Shown here: positions 45,840-56,141 of the stretch, piece by piece
Layout: the number at the start of each line of letters is the position of its first letter
Numbering within the stretch: the first letter of the stretch is position 1
From: Phreatobacter sp.
GTDB taxonomy: Bacteria > Pseudomonadota > Alphaproteobacteria > Rhizobiales > Phreatobacteraceae
Assembly: GCF_030691135.1 (NCBI RefSeq)
Contig: NZ_JAUYFA010000029.1
Location: 1-64,000 of the forward strand
Length of the DNA: 64,000 nucleotides
Reading direction: 5' to 3'
The notes under the pieces: generated by a model
The model's input: only the letters and a program-made list of their open reading frames with translations
The model's database searches: none
Told to the model about the DNA's origin: nothing
Made by a program: the position numbers and the translations under genes

Positions 45840-45973
45840 GGTCTTCGCCCGCGCTCTCACCTTGTCGCCCCCATGGGGCCGCTCCCCAAGCCGTCTACAA
45901 CATGCTACAGCCACGCGCTTTCCGGCGCCGAGTCTAGCGCGGCCCGGCTTGCCCTGTCGTCTTGGGAAGAATC

Positions 45974-47392
45974 ATGACCGTCGTCACCCGCTTTGCCCCC
46001 TCCCCGACGGGCTTCCTGCATATCGGCGGTGCCCGCACCGCGCTGTTCAACTGGCTCTATGCGAGGAAGACCGGCGGCAAGATGCTGCTGCGGATCGAGG
46101 ACACAGACCGCCAACGTTCCACGACCGAAGCGATCGACGCGATCCTCGACGGCCTCTCCTGGCTCGGTCTCGCATGGGACGACGCGACCATCTTCCAGTT
46201 CGCCCGCGCCGAGCGTCACGCCGAGGTCGCACATCAGTTGCTGGCGGCCGGCCGCGCCTATCACTGCTACGCATCCCCCGAGGAACTGGACGAGATGCGG
46301 GCACAGGCCATGAAGGACGGTCGTCCGCCGCGCTATGACGGCCGCTGGCGTGACCGCGACCCCTCCGAGGCACCGGCTGGCATTCAGCCCGTCGTGCGTC
46401 TCAAGGGCCGGCAGGACGGCGAGACGGTGGTCGACGACCTCGTCCAGGGCCGCGTCGTCATCCCCAACAAGGATCTCGACGACCTCGTCCTGCTGCGCTC
46501 GGACGGTACGCCGACCTATATGCACGCCGTCGTCGTCGACGACCACGACATGGGGATCACCCATATCATCCGCGGCGTCGACCACCTGACCAATGCCGCC
46601 CGCCAGACACAGATCTACGAGGCACTCGGCTGGCCGGTGCCGGCCATGGCTCATATCCCACTGATCCACGGCCCCGACGGCGCCAAGCTCTCCAAGCGCC
46701 ACGGCGCCCTCGGCGTCGAGCAGTACCGCGCCCTCGGCTACCTGCCCGAGGCGCTGCGCAACTATCTCGTGCGGCTCGGCTGGAGCCAGGGCGACAAGGA
46801 ATTCTTCTCGACCGAGGAGATGATCGAGGCCTTCGACCTCTCTGGCATCGGCCGCTCGCCGGCCCGTTTCGACCTCACCAAGCTCGAAGCGGTCAACGGC
46901 CATTACATCCGCCACGCCGACGACACCCGGCTACTCGCCGCCATCGACGACATCCTGCCCCATATCGAGGGCGGCGCGGAGATCGCCGCTACCCTGACCG
47001 ATTCGCGTCGCGCCCAGGTGCTCAAAGCCATGCCGGGCATCAAGGAGCGCGCCAGAACCGTGCTGGAACTGATCGACGGCGCCGGCTTCATCCTTGCGAA
47101 CCGCCCTCTCGCCGTCGACACCAAGGCGGCCGACCTGCTGTCGCCGCAAGCGCGCCGCCACCTGTCGTCGCTGCATGCCCGCCTCGCGGCGCTCGAGGCA
47201 TGGACCGCCGCGGCGGCAGATGCCGCTGTCCGTGCTGAGGCCGAAGCGCAGGGCATCAAGCTCGGAGCCATCGCCCAGCCGCTGCGTGCAGCACTGACCG
47301 GTCGCACCACCTCGCCGGGCATCTTCGACGTCCTCGAGGTTCTCGGCCGCGAAGAAAGCCTCGCCCGTATCGCCGATCAGATGCAGGCCTGA
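45974..47392 (+). CDS. gltX: Glutamyl-tRNA synthetase
   Basis: Class I synthetase charging tRNA-Glu (and possibly tRNA-Gln by mischarging). The HIGH-equivalent is HIGG at residues 16-19 in [20 protein letters not shown], and the KMSKS-equivalent KLSKR starts at K238. The C-terminal helical anticodon-binding domain follows. Length is 472 aa. ATG 45974 follows GGGAAGA. Many alphaproteobacteria carry two gltX copies; the second would lie elsewhere. It is divergent from comEC with a 134-bp gap. Confidence 0.95.
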   Translation: MTVVTRFAPSPTGFLHIGGARTALFNWLYARKTGGKMLLRIEDTDRQRSTTEAIDAILDGLSWLGLAWDDATIFQFARAERHAEVAHQLLAAGRAYHCYASPEELDEMRAQAMKDGRPPRYDGRWRDRDPSEAPAGIQPVVRLKGRQDGETVVDDLVQGRVVIPNKDLDDLVLLRSDGTPTYMHAVVVDDHDMGITHIIRGVDHLTNAARQTQIYEALGWPVPAMAHIPLIHGPDGAKLSKRHGALGVEQYRALGYLPEALRNYLVRLGWSQGDKEFFSTEEMIEAFDLSGIGRSPARFDLTKLEAVNGHYIRHADDTRLLAAIDDILPHIEGGAEIAATLTDSRRAQVLKAMPGIKERARTVLELIDGAGFILANRPLAVDTKAADLLSPQARRHLSSLHARLAALEAWTAAAADAAVRAEAEAQGIKLGAIAQPLRAALTGRTTSPGIFDVLEVLGREESLARIADQMQA

Positions 47393-47465
47393 CGCCGACT
47401 GCCAGGACCCGCAGATCCCACGTCACAGCACTGTCGCGGGGCGGGCCCTACGCAGCCGCACGCGC

Positions 47466-47494
47466 TTGCTGCTTGGACAAAAAGCGTCTATCCG
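47466..47494 (+). promoter_or_regulatory. Candidate gltA promoter
   Basis: TTGCTG at 47466-47471 and TATCCG at 47489-47494 with a 17-bp spacer, in the 177-bp gap between gltX and gltA. The expected start lies about 70 bp before the gltA ATG. It is a by-eye match to sigma-70-type promoters and not a strong one. Confidence 0.3.
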
Positions 47495-47569
47495 GTTTCT
47501 GGGGCGCGACGGGTGGACTACACCATAGCCGGGCACGCATTTTCGGATAGGGAATTCAAGGGGTTGCTG

Positions 47570-48868
47570 ATGTCTGCAAGCGCAAAGACCGCGACACTCA
47601 CTCTTGGCGACAAGACCATTCCGCTGCCGATTTCCAACGGAACCGTGGGACCGTCGACCGTCGATATCGGCAAGCTCTACGCACAGACCGGGATGTTCAC
47701 CTACGACCCGGGTTTCACCTCGACCGCCAGCTGCGAAAGCAAGATCACCTATATCGACGGCGACGAGGGCGTTCTCCTCTATCGCGGCTACCCGATCGAG
47801 CAGCTCGCCGAGCACGGCGACTTCCTGGAGACCTGCTACCTGCTGCTCTACGGGGACCTGCCGACCGCCGCCCAGAAGGCCGACTTCGACTATCGCGTCA
47901 CGCACCACACCATGGTGCACGACCAGATGAGCCGCTTCTTCACCGGCTTCCGCCGCGACGCCCACCCGATGGCGGTCATGGTCGCGGCCGTCGGCGCCCT
48001 GTCGGCTTTCTACCACGACTCGATCGACATCGCCGATCCGCATCAGCGGATGATCTCCTCGATCCGCCTCGTGGCCAAGCTGCCGACGCTCGCCGCCATG
48101 GCCTTCAAATACTCCATCGGTCAGCCCTTCGTTTACCCGCAGAACTCGCTCGACTACGCGTCGAACTTCCTGCGCATGTGCTTCTCCGTGCCGGCCGAGG
48201 AGTACAAGGCCAATCCGGTCCTGGCCCGCGCCATGGACCGCATCTTCATCCTGCACGCCGATCACGAGCAGAACGCCTCGACGTCGACGGTGCGCCTCGC
48301 GGGCTCGTCGGGCGCCAATCCCTTCGCCTGCATCGCCGCCGGAATCGCCTGCCTCTGGGGCCCGGCCCATGGCGGCGCCAACGAGGCCGCGCTGAAGATG
48401 CTCGGCGAGATCGGCTCGGTCGAGAACATCCCGAAATTCGTCGCCAAGGCGAAGGACAAGAACGATCCGTTCCGCCTGATGGGCTTCGGCCACCGCGTCT
48501 ACAAGAACTATGATCCGCGCGCCAAGATCATGCAGAAGACCTGCCACGAGGTCCTCGGCGAACTCGGCATCAAGGACGACCCGCTGCTCGACGTCGCCGT
48601 CGAACTGGAGCGCATCGCACTTTCGGACGATTACTTCATCGAGAAGAAGCTCTATCCGAACATCGACTTCTATTCGGGCATCACCCTCAAGGCGATGGGA
48701 TTCCCGACCGACATGTTCACCGTGCTCTTCGCCCTCGCCCGCACCGTCGGCTGGATCGCCCAGTGGAAGGAAATGATCGAGGACCCGCAGCAGAAGATCG
48801 GCCGTCCGCGCCAGCTCTACACGGGCGAGCCGCGGCGCGATTACACGCCGATCTCCAGGCGCAAGTGA
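47570..48868 (+). CDS. gltA: Citrate synthase
   Basis: Condenses acetyl-CoA and oxaloacetate in the TCA cycle; a type II hexameric, NADH-sensitive form is likely from length (432 aa) and Gram-negative origin. Active-site segments are [25 protein letters not shown] and [14 protein letters not shown], and the C-terminal [13 protein letters not shown] 47570 has AAGGGG 6 bases upstream; the 19-codon extension is unlikely. The last codons form the first unit of a 17-bp tandem repeat, and a strong terminator follows. Confidence 0.97.
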   Translation: MSASAKTATLTLGDKTIPLPISNGTVGPSTVDIGKLYAQTGMFTYDPGFTSTASCESKITYIDGDEGVLLYRGYPIEQLAEHGDFLETCYLLLYGDLPTAAQKADFDYRVTHHTMVHDQMSRFFTGFRRDAHPMAVMVAAVGALSAFYHDSIDIADPHQRMISSIRLVAKLPTLAAMAFKYSIGQPFVYPQNSLDYASNFLRMCFSVPAEEYKANPVLARAMDRIFILHADHEQNASTSTVRLAGSSGANPFACIAAGIACLWGPAHGGANEAALKMLGEIGSVENIPKFVAKAKDKNDPFRLMGFGHRVYKNYDPRAKIMQKTCHEVLGELGIKDDPLLDVAVELERIALSDDYFIEKKLYPNIDFYSGITLKAMGFPTDMFTVLFALARTVGWIAQWKEMIEDPQQKIGRPRQLYTGEPRRDYTPISRRK

Positions 48869-48900
48869 TCTTCAGGTGCAAGTGATCTTCAGGCGCATCT
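48850..48900. repeat. Three 17-bp tandem repeats across the gltA stop codon
   Basis: Units are 48850-48866, 48867-48883 and 48884-48900, each starting GATCTYCAGGYGCA. Unit 2 differs from unit 1 at two positions; unit 3 differs from unit 2 at three or so positions. Unit 1 encodes the end of GltA and the TGA spans the unit 1/2 junction (48866-48868). It looks like a small slippage duplication lying just outside the reading frame. Confidence 0.8.
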
Positions 48901-48932
48901 GATCGCGGCGGCTTTCCGCCCGACAGGATGGT

Positions 48933-50147
48933 TCAGCGGGGCGCTTCGGCGCCCCGTTCCTTTTCGGGCGGCACGGATTCTCGCAGGCAGTCGAGGACGA
49001 TGCGGGCAGCCTTGATGCTCGGTGCTATGCCGGCAAAGTCCATGATCCCGTCGATCCGGGCGAAGGCGGCGATCTGACGCTCCCGCGCCGGCCCCTCAAC
49101 CAGGATCGCCGAGAGCGCCGTGGCCACGGCATCGACCGTTCCATATTCCTGCAGGAATTCCGGCACCACCTTCTCGCCGACAACCAGGTTGGCGAGCACG
49201 GCCGTGTCGACGGTGATCAGGCGGCGGACGATCTGTGCCTCCAGCCATCCGCCCCGGTAGGCCACGACCTGCGGCACACCGGCGACGGCGAGTTCCAGTG
49301 TGACCGTGCCGGAACAGGCGAGGGCCGCATGGGCAGACCGGAACGCGGCGAATTTCGCGGCCTCACCGTCGACGATGCGCGGCTTGACCGGCCATGACGC
49401 GATCTCGCGGACGATCAGGTCGCGATGCTGGGCAACCGCCGGCAGCAGCCAGTCGATCGGACCGTGCTCGGCCTCGACCCGCGCCAGCACCCCGGCATAG
49501 AGCGGCGACAGGCGGGTAATCTCGTTGCGTCGGCTGCCCGGCAGAACCAGGACCTGCGGCGGGGCCTCGGTCCGTCGACGCGCCTCTTCGGGCCCAGGCC
49601 TGATCTCGGCGAGCCGCTCGCTGATCGGGTGGCCGACATAGGTGGTCGGCGGGCCGCCGAGTCGGCGATGGACCTCGGGCTCGAAGGGCAGCAGCGCCAG
49701 GAGATGGTCGATATAGGGGCGCATCTCGGCCGCCCGTCCAGGGCGCCAGGCCCAGACCGTCGGCGAGACATAGAAGACGATGGGAATTTCCGGGCGGAGC
49801 TTGCGCACCTGCCGCGCCACCCGCCGGTTGAAGCCCGGCGCGTCGATCAGGACCAGCACGTCCGGAGGATCGGCGAGGATGGCGGCGACCGTCTCGCGGA
49901 TCCGCCTGAGCACACGGGGAATGTGGACGATGATGGAGGTGATCCCTAACAGGGCGATCTCCACCATGGGGAACTGCGAGGCCAGCCCGCGGGCTGTCAT
50001 GCGCGGCCCGGCGACGCCGCGGAAGGCGACGGGCGCGGCACGTTCGCTGACGAGCGCATCCATCAGGTGGGCGCCCAACTGGTCGCCGGATTCCTCGCCG
50101 GCGACGATGAACACATCGAGCGCTGCTCGGCCGGTCGCGGCGTTCAT
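48933..50147 (-). CDS. lpxB: Lipid-A-disaccharide synthase
   Basis: Glycosyltransferase (GT19) joining UDP-2,3-diacylglucosamine and lipid X into the lipid A disaccharide. Hallmarks are VFIVAGEESGDQLGAHLM near the N-terminus, DAPGFNRRVAR, YVSPTVWAWRPGRA, VLPGSRRNEI and the late CSGTVTLELA. Length is 404 aa. ATG 50147 overlaps the lpxI stop (ATGA). It is the last gene of the lpxD-fabZ-lpxA-lpxI-lpxB series, converging on gltA. Confidence 0.95.
   Translation of the reverse strand: MNAATGRAALDVFIVAGEESGDQLGAHLMDALVSERAAPVAFRGVAGPRMTARGLASQFPMVEIALLGITSIIVHIPRVLRRIRETVAAILADPPDVLVLIDAPGFNRRVARQVRKLRPEIPIVFYVSPTVWAWRPGRAAEMRPYIDHLLALLPFEPEVHRRLGGPPTTYVGHPISERLAEIRPGPEEARRRTEAPPQVLVLPGSRRNEITRLSPLYAGVLARVEAEHGPIDWLLPAVAQHRDLIVREIASWPVKPRIVDGEAAKFAAFRSAHAALACSGTVTLELAVAGVPQVVAYRGGWLEAQIVRRLITVDTAVLANLVVGEKVVPEFLQEYGTVDAVATALSAILVEGPARERQIAAFARIDGIMDFAGIAPSIKAARIVLDCLRESVPPEKERGAEAPR
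48938..48964 (+). terminator. Rho-independent terminator of gltA, overlapping the lpxB 3' end
   Basis: Stem GGGGCGC (48938-48944) / GCGCCCC (48949-48955) closed by a TTCG tetraloop, then GTTCCTTTTC. It lies 70 bp after the gltA stop. The hairpin is inside the last codons of the converging lpxB gene (its stop is at 48933-48935), so the same bases encode the LpxB C-terminus. Confidence 0.8.
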
Positions 50148-50995
50148 CGCGTCCCGTCCGCCGTGACGCCGACGACGAAGAGACCATGGCGATCCGCGAG
50201 GCGGATGACCTCCTGCAGGTCGACGACGAGGGTCGAGCCGGCGACCACGGCGATCCCTTTGAGGCCAGCCGCAGCGGCCTTCTCGACCGTCGCCGGCCCG
50301 ATGGCCGGCATGTCGACGCGGCGGTCCTGGTGCGGCTTGGGCGCCTTGACGAGGACGCCGCTGCCTCGCGGCCATTTCAGCCGCCCGGCTGCCTGCATGG
50401 TGGCGCAGCGGTCCAGCATCCCGTCGGTGCCCTCGGCCCCCTCGACCGCGACGATGCGGCGGCCGCCGATGACCATCCCCTGGCCGACATCATAGGGCCC
50501 AAGCGCCGCGATCGCGTCTCGGGCAAGCGCGATATCCTCACTGTCGCCCTCGGACGGGTGCAGTGATCCCAGGGGCCCTTCCGGAATGAGCAGTTCCGGC
50601 GCCACGTCCTGCGCACCGACAAGCCGGAACCCTTCGCGCTCGAAAATGCCGGCGATGCCGCGCAGGAGGTGATCGTCGCCGCCGCGATAGAGGCGCAACA
50701 GATCCGGGAGCACGCGCAGGCCCCCGAGGTCCGGCATGGTGGTCCAGAGATTGGGGCGCACCAGCGAGCCGATCAGGACGAGATCACGGCAACCGGCCTT
50801 CCGCGCCTGCCCGACCATGGCGCCGAACTGGCCGATGCCGATCCAGACATGCGGATAGGCCTCGAGCTCGGTTCCGGCGATGCCCTTCAGCAGCAACGCG
50901 AAGACGGGACGGCCCTGCGCCGTCGCCGCCCGCGCCAGCGCCAATGGGAAACTGCCGGCTCCCGCAATGATGCCGAGCGGGCTGGTCTCACTCAT
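50144..50995 (-). CDS. lpxI: UDP-2,3-diacylglucosamine diphosphatase LpxI
   Basis: Cleaves UDP-2,3-diacylglucosamine to lipid X and UMP; alphaproteobacterial replacement for LpxH. The DUF1009 features are LGIIAGAGSFPLALA at the N-terminus, GSLVRPNLW, the central DVGQGMVIGG, and KAPKPHQDRRVDMPAIGP with the catalytic acidic region. Length is 283 aa. It overlaps lpxA by 8 bases and lpxB by 4, indicating coupled translation. Confidence 0.94.
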   Translation of the reverse strand: MSETSPLGIIAGAGSFPLALARAATAQGRPVFALLLKGIAGTELEAYPHVWIGIGQFGAMVGQARKAGCRDLVLIGSLVRPNLWTTMPDLGGLRVLPDLLRLYRGGDDHLLRGIAGIFEREGFRLVGAQDVAPELLIPEGPLGSLHPSEGDSEDIALARDAIAALGPYDVGQGMVIGGRRIVAVEGAEGTDGMLDRCATMQAAGRLKWPRGSGVLVKAPKPHQDRRVDMPAIGPATVEKAAAAGLKGIAVVAGSTLVVDLQEVIRLADRHGLFVVGVTADGTR

Positions 50996-51839
50996 CGGCG
51001 GCGGTCGTGCCCGTCCCGGCGACCCGCGTCTTCTTCGGTGCCGCCATCATCACCGGGCGCTTCTCGCCGGCCTCGATGAATGCGATCAGCCGGCCGGCGG
51101 CAGGGTGGTCGCGATAGGCCGCGGTCGCGTCCACAAGACGCTCGGCGAAGGTGCCGACGCCGTAGAACAGCGTATCGTAGCAGGCGCGCACCACCCTGAG
51201 GTCGTCGCGGCTGAAGCCGCGGCGTTTCATGCCAACGACGTTGAGGCCGATCAGCTCGCCCGACGTTCCGTTGGCGCCGAAGGCCATGCCAAAGGGAATG
51301 ACGTCGTCCTTGACGCCGGTGACGCCGCCGACCATGGCGTAATCGCCGATCCGGGTGAACTGATGAATGGCGCAAAGGCCGCCGAGGAAGACGTAGTCGC
51401 CGACCTTCACATGGCCGCCGAGCATGGCTGCATTGGCGAAGATGACATTGTTGCCGACCCGGCAGTCATGGGCGACATGGGCATAGGCCATCAGGAAGCA
51501 GCGATCGCCGATGATCGTGGCGCCGCTCTTCGCCGTGCCGCGGTTGATCGTCACGCTTTCCCGGACGACGCAGTCCTCGCCGAGGATCGCCGAGGTCGCA
51601 TCGCCCTTGTATGACAGGTCCTGCGGCGCCGTGCCGATGGACGAGAAGGGGAAAATCTCGCTGCGTGCCCCGATCGTCGTATGGCCGTCGAGATTGACAT
51701 GGGAATGCAGGGTGACGCCGTCACCGAGCACGACGTCCGGGCCGACGGTGCAGAAGGGCCCGATCCCGACCCCCTGCCCCAACTGGGCGGCAGGCGCCAC
51801 ATAGGCAAGGGGGTGAATCTCGGTCGCGCGCGCTCTCAT
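50988..51839 (-). CDS. lpxA: UDP-N-acetylglucosamine acyltransferase
   Basis: First acyl transfer of lipid A synthesis, attaching a 3-hydroxyacyl chain from ACP to UDP-GlcNAc. The left-handed beta-helix hexapeptide repeats cover residues about 8-190, with catalytic-His segment AYAHVAHDCRVG and the ANAAMLGGHV repeat; the C-terminal helical domain follows (FSRDDLRVVRACY). Length is 283 aa, slightly long because of a basic tail. The gap to fabZ is 3 bases. Confidence 0.95.
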   Translation of the reverse strand: MRARATEIHPLAYVAPAAQLGQGVGIGPFCTVGPDVVLGDGVTLHSHVNLDGHTTIGARSEIFPFSSIGTAPQDLSYKGDATSAILGEDCVVRESVTINRGTAKSGATIIGDRCFLMAYAHVAHDCRVGNNVIFANAAMLGGHVKVGDYVFLGGLCAIHQFTRIGDYAMVGGVTGVKDDVIPFGMAFGANGTSGELIGLNVVGMKRRGFSRDDLRVVRACYDTLFYGVGTFAERLVDATAAYRDHPAAGRLIAFIEAGEKRPVMMAAPKKTRVAGTGTTAADE

Positions 51840-51842
51840 CGG

Positions 51843-52298
51843 TCAGGCGTCCGCCAGCATGGCCGACAGTTCGGCCTCCGCGACCAGTTTGCCGTCAACA
51901 TGGGCCTCGCCGCGGTAGAACCAGATGTTACGCTTCCTGGCGATCTTCGTCATGTGATACTCGATCCGGTCTCCGGGGATCACCGGCTTGCGGAACTTGG
52001 CCTTGTCGATGGTCATGAAGAAGACGAGCTTGCCCGTGCCGCCGACCGAGGTCAGCGCCATGACGCCGCCGGTCTGGGCCATGCCCTCGATCATCAGCAC
52101 GCCCGGCATGATCGGATTGCCTGGAAAATGGCCCATGAACTGCGGCTCGTTGGCCGTCACGTTCTTGATGCCGATGCCGAATTCGTCGGCGCGGATGTCG
52201 ACGATCTTGTCGATGAGCAGAAACGGATAGCGGTGCGGCAACACGCTCAGGATCTTCTGGATGCCGGCCGTGTCGATGCTGGTCGTCGTCCCGTTCAT
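51843..52298 (-). CDS. fabZ: 3-Hydroxyacyl-ACP dehydratase FabZ
   Basis: Dehydrates 3-hydroxyacyl-ACP in fatty acid elongation, competing with LpxA/LpxD for the same substrate, which is the accepted reason for its placement among lpx genes. The hot-dog fold carries [13 protein letters not shown] and the catalytic [19 protein letters not shown] region (His and Glu). Length is 151 aa from ATG 52298, which follows the lpxD stop by 2 bases. Confidence 0.96.
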   Translation of the reverse strand: MNGTTTSIDTAGIQKILSVLPHRYPFLLIDKIVDIRADEFGIGIKNVTANEPQFMGHFPGNPIMPGVLMIEGMAQTGGVMALTSVGGTGKLVFFMTIDKAKFRKPVIPGDRIEYHMTKIARKRNIWFYRGEAHVDGKLVAEAELSAMLADA

Positions 52299-52300
52299 CG

Positions 52301-53359
52301 TCAGGAAGCCCCCTCGTCCTTGTCCGCCGGCTTTGCCCGCGCCAACCGCTCCACCGCGGCGATCTCCCGGAACCAGTCGCGCACTGGCTTTGCCGGCCGG
52401 CCGCCCCAACGCGCGCCGTCGGGCACATCATCCTTGACGATCGATGTCGCGGCAATCTGCGCGCCGTGACCGACCGTGACGTGATTGTTGACGCCGACCT
52501 GGCCGCCCAGCATGACGAAATCACCGAGCCGCGCCGAACCGGAAATGCCGACCTGGCTGACGATGACACAGTGACGCCCGATCTCGACGTTGTGGGCGAT
52601 CTGCACGAGGTTGTCGATCTTTGTGCCTTCGCCGATCACCGTATCGAGCACATGGCCGCGATCGACCGTCGTGTTGGCGCCGATCTCGACGTCATCCTGG
52701 ATGATGACCCGGCCGATCTGCGGCACCTTGGCGTGCTTCATGCGGCCGAGTTCGAAGCCAAAACCGTCCTGGCCGATCCGAACGCCGGCATGGAGGATCA
52801 CCCGGTTGCCGACCAGCGCGTGAACCAGCGAGACATGCGGGCCGATGGCGCAATCGCGTCCGACGCGGACGCCTGGCCCGACGACACAGCCAGCGGCGAG
52901 AATGGTTCCCGAGCCGACCTCGGCCTGCTGCCCGACGACGACGCCCGGGTCGACGACGACACCGGGTTCGAGCCGGGCGGAGGGATGGATCATCGCACCC
53001 GGTGAAACGCCCGTCGCGCCGAACAGCGACTGCGGACGCAGCGCCTGCGGGAAGAGCCTGCGCGACACCGAGACGAAGGCCGCGTGCGGATGCGGCACGA
53101 CGATGGCCACGACCCCATCAGGCACAAGATGGCTCTGGCGCGCCGAAACGAGGCAAGCAGCCGCGCGCGTCGCCGCGAGCTGGTCGGCATATTTCGGATT
53201 GTCGAGGAATGACAGGCTGTCCGGTGAGGCATTGGAGAGGGCCGCAACCCGGCGAATGGCGCGCTCGCCATCGCCGCCGGCCCACTCGGCCTTCAGAAAA
53301 GCCGCGACCGAGGCGACGGTCATCGCCTCGGCCGGAACAAGGAACTGGGGATCCGTCAT
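52301..53359 (-). CDS. lpxD: UDP-3-O-(3-hydroxymyristoyl)glucosamine N-acyltransferase
   Basis: Third step of lipid A synthesis. An N-terminal uridine-binding LpxD domain (about 10-105) is followed by left-handed beta-helix repeats (about 110-310, for example [21 protein letters not shown]) and a C-terminal helix. The segment [13 protein letters not shown] is diagnostic. I chose ATG 53359 (352 aa) over ATG 53365 because GGCGGG lies 6 bases before the former and abuts the latter. Confidence 0.95.
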   Translation of the reverse strand: MTDPQFLVPAEAMTVASVAAFLKAEWAGGDGERAIRRVAALSNASPDSLSFLDNPKYADQLAATRAAACLVSARQSHLVPDGVVAIVVPHPHAAFVSVSRRLFPQALRPQSLFGATGVSPGAMIHPSARLEPGVVVDPGVVVGQQAEVGSGTILAAGCVVGPGVRVGRDCAIGPHVSLVHALVGNRVILHAGVRIGQDGFGFELGRMKHAKVPQIGRVIIQDDVEIGANTTVDRGHVLDTVIGEGTKIDNLVQIAHNVEIGRHCVIVSQVGISGSARLGDFVMLGGQVGVNNHVTVGHGAQIAATSIVKDDVPDGARWGGRPAKPVRDWFREIAAVERLARAKPADKDEGAS

Positions 53360-53407
53360 GATCATCCCGCCAAGGACCGCAGCGCCCCTGCAACGGGACG
53401 CTGACGG

Positions 53408-55975
53408 TCAGAAGCGCGTGCCGCCCGAGAAGCGGAAGGCCTGCGTCTGGTCGCCCCTCGCCTTGGAGAGGACGAAGGAATAGTCGAAGCGGATCGGGCC
53501 GAAGGGCGAGTTCCACAACAGGCCGACACCGACCGACGAGCGGATCTTGTGGGCGTCGGAGCCGTCAAGGGTGACGGGGAGATTCACGCCGCCGACACCC
53601 GTATTGAACGATCGGACCGAGTTGTAGCCCCAGACCGAACCGGCATCGGCATAGAGCGCGCCGCGCATGCCGAAGTCTCGCGGCAGGAAGGTGATCGGGA
53701 AGGTCACCTCGGCGGAAGCACCCCAATACATGGTGCCACCGATCGCGTCAGCATCCCGGTTGATACCCTGGGCCGCAGCTGCCTGCCGGATGGCGAAGTC
53801 ACGCGGACCGATGCCCGCCGTCTGGAAGCCGCGGACGAGCTCGGGGCCCATGAAGAACTGGTCCACCGAGTCGAGACGACCGCCCAAACCAGCGATATGA
53901 CCGCCCTGGACGCGGAGCATACCGACCCAGTCATTGGTCAGGTCGTGATAATAGCGCGCGTCGCCGATCGTGCGGACGAACCGCGCATTGCCGCCGACGC
54001 CCGCCACGTCCTGCCGCAGCTCGGCGAAGAGGCCCTGAGTCGGATTTGTGGCCCGATCGAGGTTCGAGTAGATCAGCGAATAGCCGACCATGGAGATGAA
54101 GCGCGTCCGGTTGTTGATCGCGCGCAGAGCCGCCGAGACTTCGCCATCCCGAAGACAGCTGTAAGGAGTGCCCGTATTCACAGCGGTCGGCAGACCATTC
54201 GCGTCGGTGAACTGAGGCGTTCCGGCACCACGTCCCGCCGTGCGGGGATCCGTCGCCTCGAAGAACTGGCCGTCGGCATAGCGGCTGAGCTGGCCGCCAT
54301 AGCCGGTGAAGCAGTTCAGCTGGTCATCGCGCATCGAAATCCGCTGCGACACGGCGCTGTAGCGCAGCTGCATAGCGAACTGTTCGGTGATCGGAATGCC
54401 GAGGCGCAGCGTTCCGCCGTAGGAGGTAGACTCGAACGGCTGGAAGGTGGCGCGGCTGGTGTGCCGGTAGAACAGGTCGAAGCCACCGGACAGACGGTAG
54501 TCCATCAGGAAGGGCTCGGTGAAGGAGAAGTTGATGCCACGCGAACGCTGGCCATACATGCCGCCGAGGCGGACGAACTGACCGCGGCCGAGGAAGTTGC
54601 GCTCCTCGACGGAGGCCTCGGCGATGAAGCCGTCCGCCGTAGAAAAGCCACCCGCGATGGAGAAGGCACCCGTCGGCTGATCCTGGACCTCGACATTGAC
54701 GATGACGCGGTCGGCGGCCGAGCCCGGCTCGGTGGTGATCTTCACTTCCTTGAAGAACCCGAGGTTCCTCAGGCGGCGCTCGGCGCGGTCGACCAGAACG
54801 CGGTTGTAGGCATCGCCCTCCGCCATGTCGAATTCGCGACGGATGACACGGTCCTGGGTGCGGGTGTTGCCGCGCACGTTGATGCGCTCGACATAGACCC
54901 GCGGGCCCTCCTCGACGACGTAGACAAGGTTGACGGTCAGCGTCGAAGGATCGCGCTCGCCGCGCGGGCGCACGGCGGCGAAGGCATAGCCGCGACGCGC
55001 GACCTCAAGGGTCACGTCTTCCAGCGACTTGTCGACGAGCTCGACGTTGTAGACAGCGCCGGGCGCCGTTTTCACCGCGCCGCGCAGCGTCGCGCCGTCG
55101 ACGTCACGGATGTTCGACTGCACGTCGACCGTTCCGATGCGGTACTGCGGGCCTTCCTCGATCTCGATGTAGACCGTGAAGGTATTGGACGCCTGATCGA
55201 AGTCGGCACGGGCCGAGAGCACACGCATGTCGACGTAACCGGACCGCAAATAGAGGCGGCGGATGGCCTCCTGGTCGGCATTGAGCCGGTCGGCGTCGTA
55301 GACGTCGTTCGACTTCAGCCAAGACAGGATGCCGCTCTCCGACGTGGACATCACGTCGAGCAGGCGCTGGCGGCCGAAGGCGTTGTTGCCGACGAAATTG
55401 ATGGCGCGGACACCGGCCTTACGGCCTTCGGTGATCTCGAAGATGAGGTCGATGCGGCCGTTCGGCTGCTCGATGGTCTTCGGAACGATCTCGACCTCTT
55501 GACGGCCGGTGCGGCGATAGACGTCATAAAGCCGCTGGGTGTCCGACTGGACCGTGGCGCGGGAGAAGGTGCCGCGGGCCCGCGACTCGATCTCACCCTG
55601 CAGCTGCTCGGTCTTCAGGCGGCGGTTGCCCTCGAAGGCGACGCGGTTGATGACTTCGTTCTCGGCGACCTGGACGACGAGTCGTCCACCCTGTCGGCTC
55701 ACGCGCACGTCGCGAAACAGACCGGTCGCGTACATGGCCTTGATGGCCTCGTCGACGCGGGCGGCGGAGAGCGACTCACCCGGACCGGTGCGGAAATAGG
55801 AGCGCACCGTATCGGCCTCGATGCGCCGGTTGCCCTGGACGACGATGGCCCCTGCGGACTGGGCATATACCTCTGTCGAGAGCACCATGCCCGCCGTCGT
55901 GGCCATCACCACGCCAACTGCGGTCATCGTCCCTGCGATCACGACCGTTCGGACCGTCCGAGCGAAAGAAGTCAT
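53408..55975 (-). CDS. bamA: Outer-membrane protein assembly factor BamA
   Basis: Central Omp85 protein of the BAM complex. A signal peptide is followed, from about residue 38, by five POTRA domains (first AIVVQGNRRIEADTV; others recognisable by VNRVAFEGNRRL-like and VERINVRGNTRT starts) to about residue 430, then the 16-strand barrel. The barrel lid motif appears as ELVRGFQTAGIGPRD, and the protein ends in the aromatic residue Phe (GGTRF), the usual beta-signal end. Length 855 aa is larger than E. coli (810). It sits 166 bp after rseP. Confidence 0.96.
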   Translation of the reverse strand: MTSFARTVRTVVIAGTMTAVGVVMATTAGMVLSTEVYAQSAGAIVVQGNRRIEADTVRSYFRTGPGESLSAARVDEAIKAMYATGLFRDVRVSRQGGRLVVQVAENEVINRVAFEGNRRLKTEQLQGEIESRARGTFSRATVQSDTQRLYDVYRRTGRQEVEIVPKTIEQPNGRIDLIFEITEGRKAGVRAINFVGNNAFGRQRLLDVMSTSESGILSWLKSNDVYDADRLNADQEAIRRLYLRSGYVDMRVLSARADFDQASNTFTVYIEIEEGPQYRIGTVDVQSNIRDVDGATLRGAVKTAPGAVYNVELVDKSLEDVTLEVARRGYAFAAVRPRGERDPSTLTVNLVYVVEEGPRVYVERINVRGNTRTQDRVIRREFDMAEGDAYNRVLVDRAERRLRNLGFFKEVKITTEPGSAADRVIVNVEVQDQPTGAFSIAGGFSTADGFIAEASVEERNFLGRGQFVRLGGMYGQRSRGINFSFTEPFLMDYRLSGGFDLFYRHTSRATFQPFESTSYGGTLRLGIPITEQFAMQLRYSAVSQRISMRDDQLNCFTGYGGQLSRYADGQFFEATDPRTAGRGAGTPQFTDANGLPTAVNTGTPYSCLRDGEVSAALRAINNRTRFISMVGYSLIYSNLDRATNPTQGLFAELRQDVAGVGGNARFVRTIGDARYYHDLTNDWVGMLRVQGGHIAGLGGRLDSVDQFFMGPELVRGFQTAGIGPRDFAIRQAAAAQGINRDADAIGGTMYWGASAEVTFPITFLPRDFGMRGALYADAGSVWGYNSVRSFNTGVGGVNLPVTLDGSDAHKIRSSVGVGLLWNSPFGPIRFDYSFVLSKARGDQTQAFRFSGGTRF

Positions 55976-56141
55976 GAAGCACGCGCCTGTCTGTTAGGTA
56001 TGTCGGTTTCACGCGAACGCGAACCACCCGTGGATTCAGCCCGGGCGACACGCTTGTAACCGGTTTGTCCGGGAGTGCAAACCGCACCACCCGCCCTCGG
56101 CCCGTTTTTCGAAATCCGTTGCTGGATCGCCACGCCTGCCA

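Noticed and set aside
53549-56059. An 836-codon plus-strand open frame opposite bamA
   Set aside because: Composition-driven mirror of bamA; no ribosome-binding site, no family-like segment, and bamA motifs are intact on the other strand.
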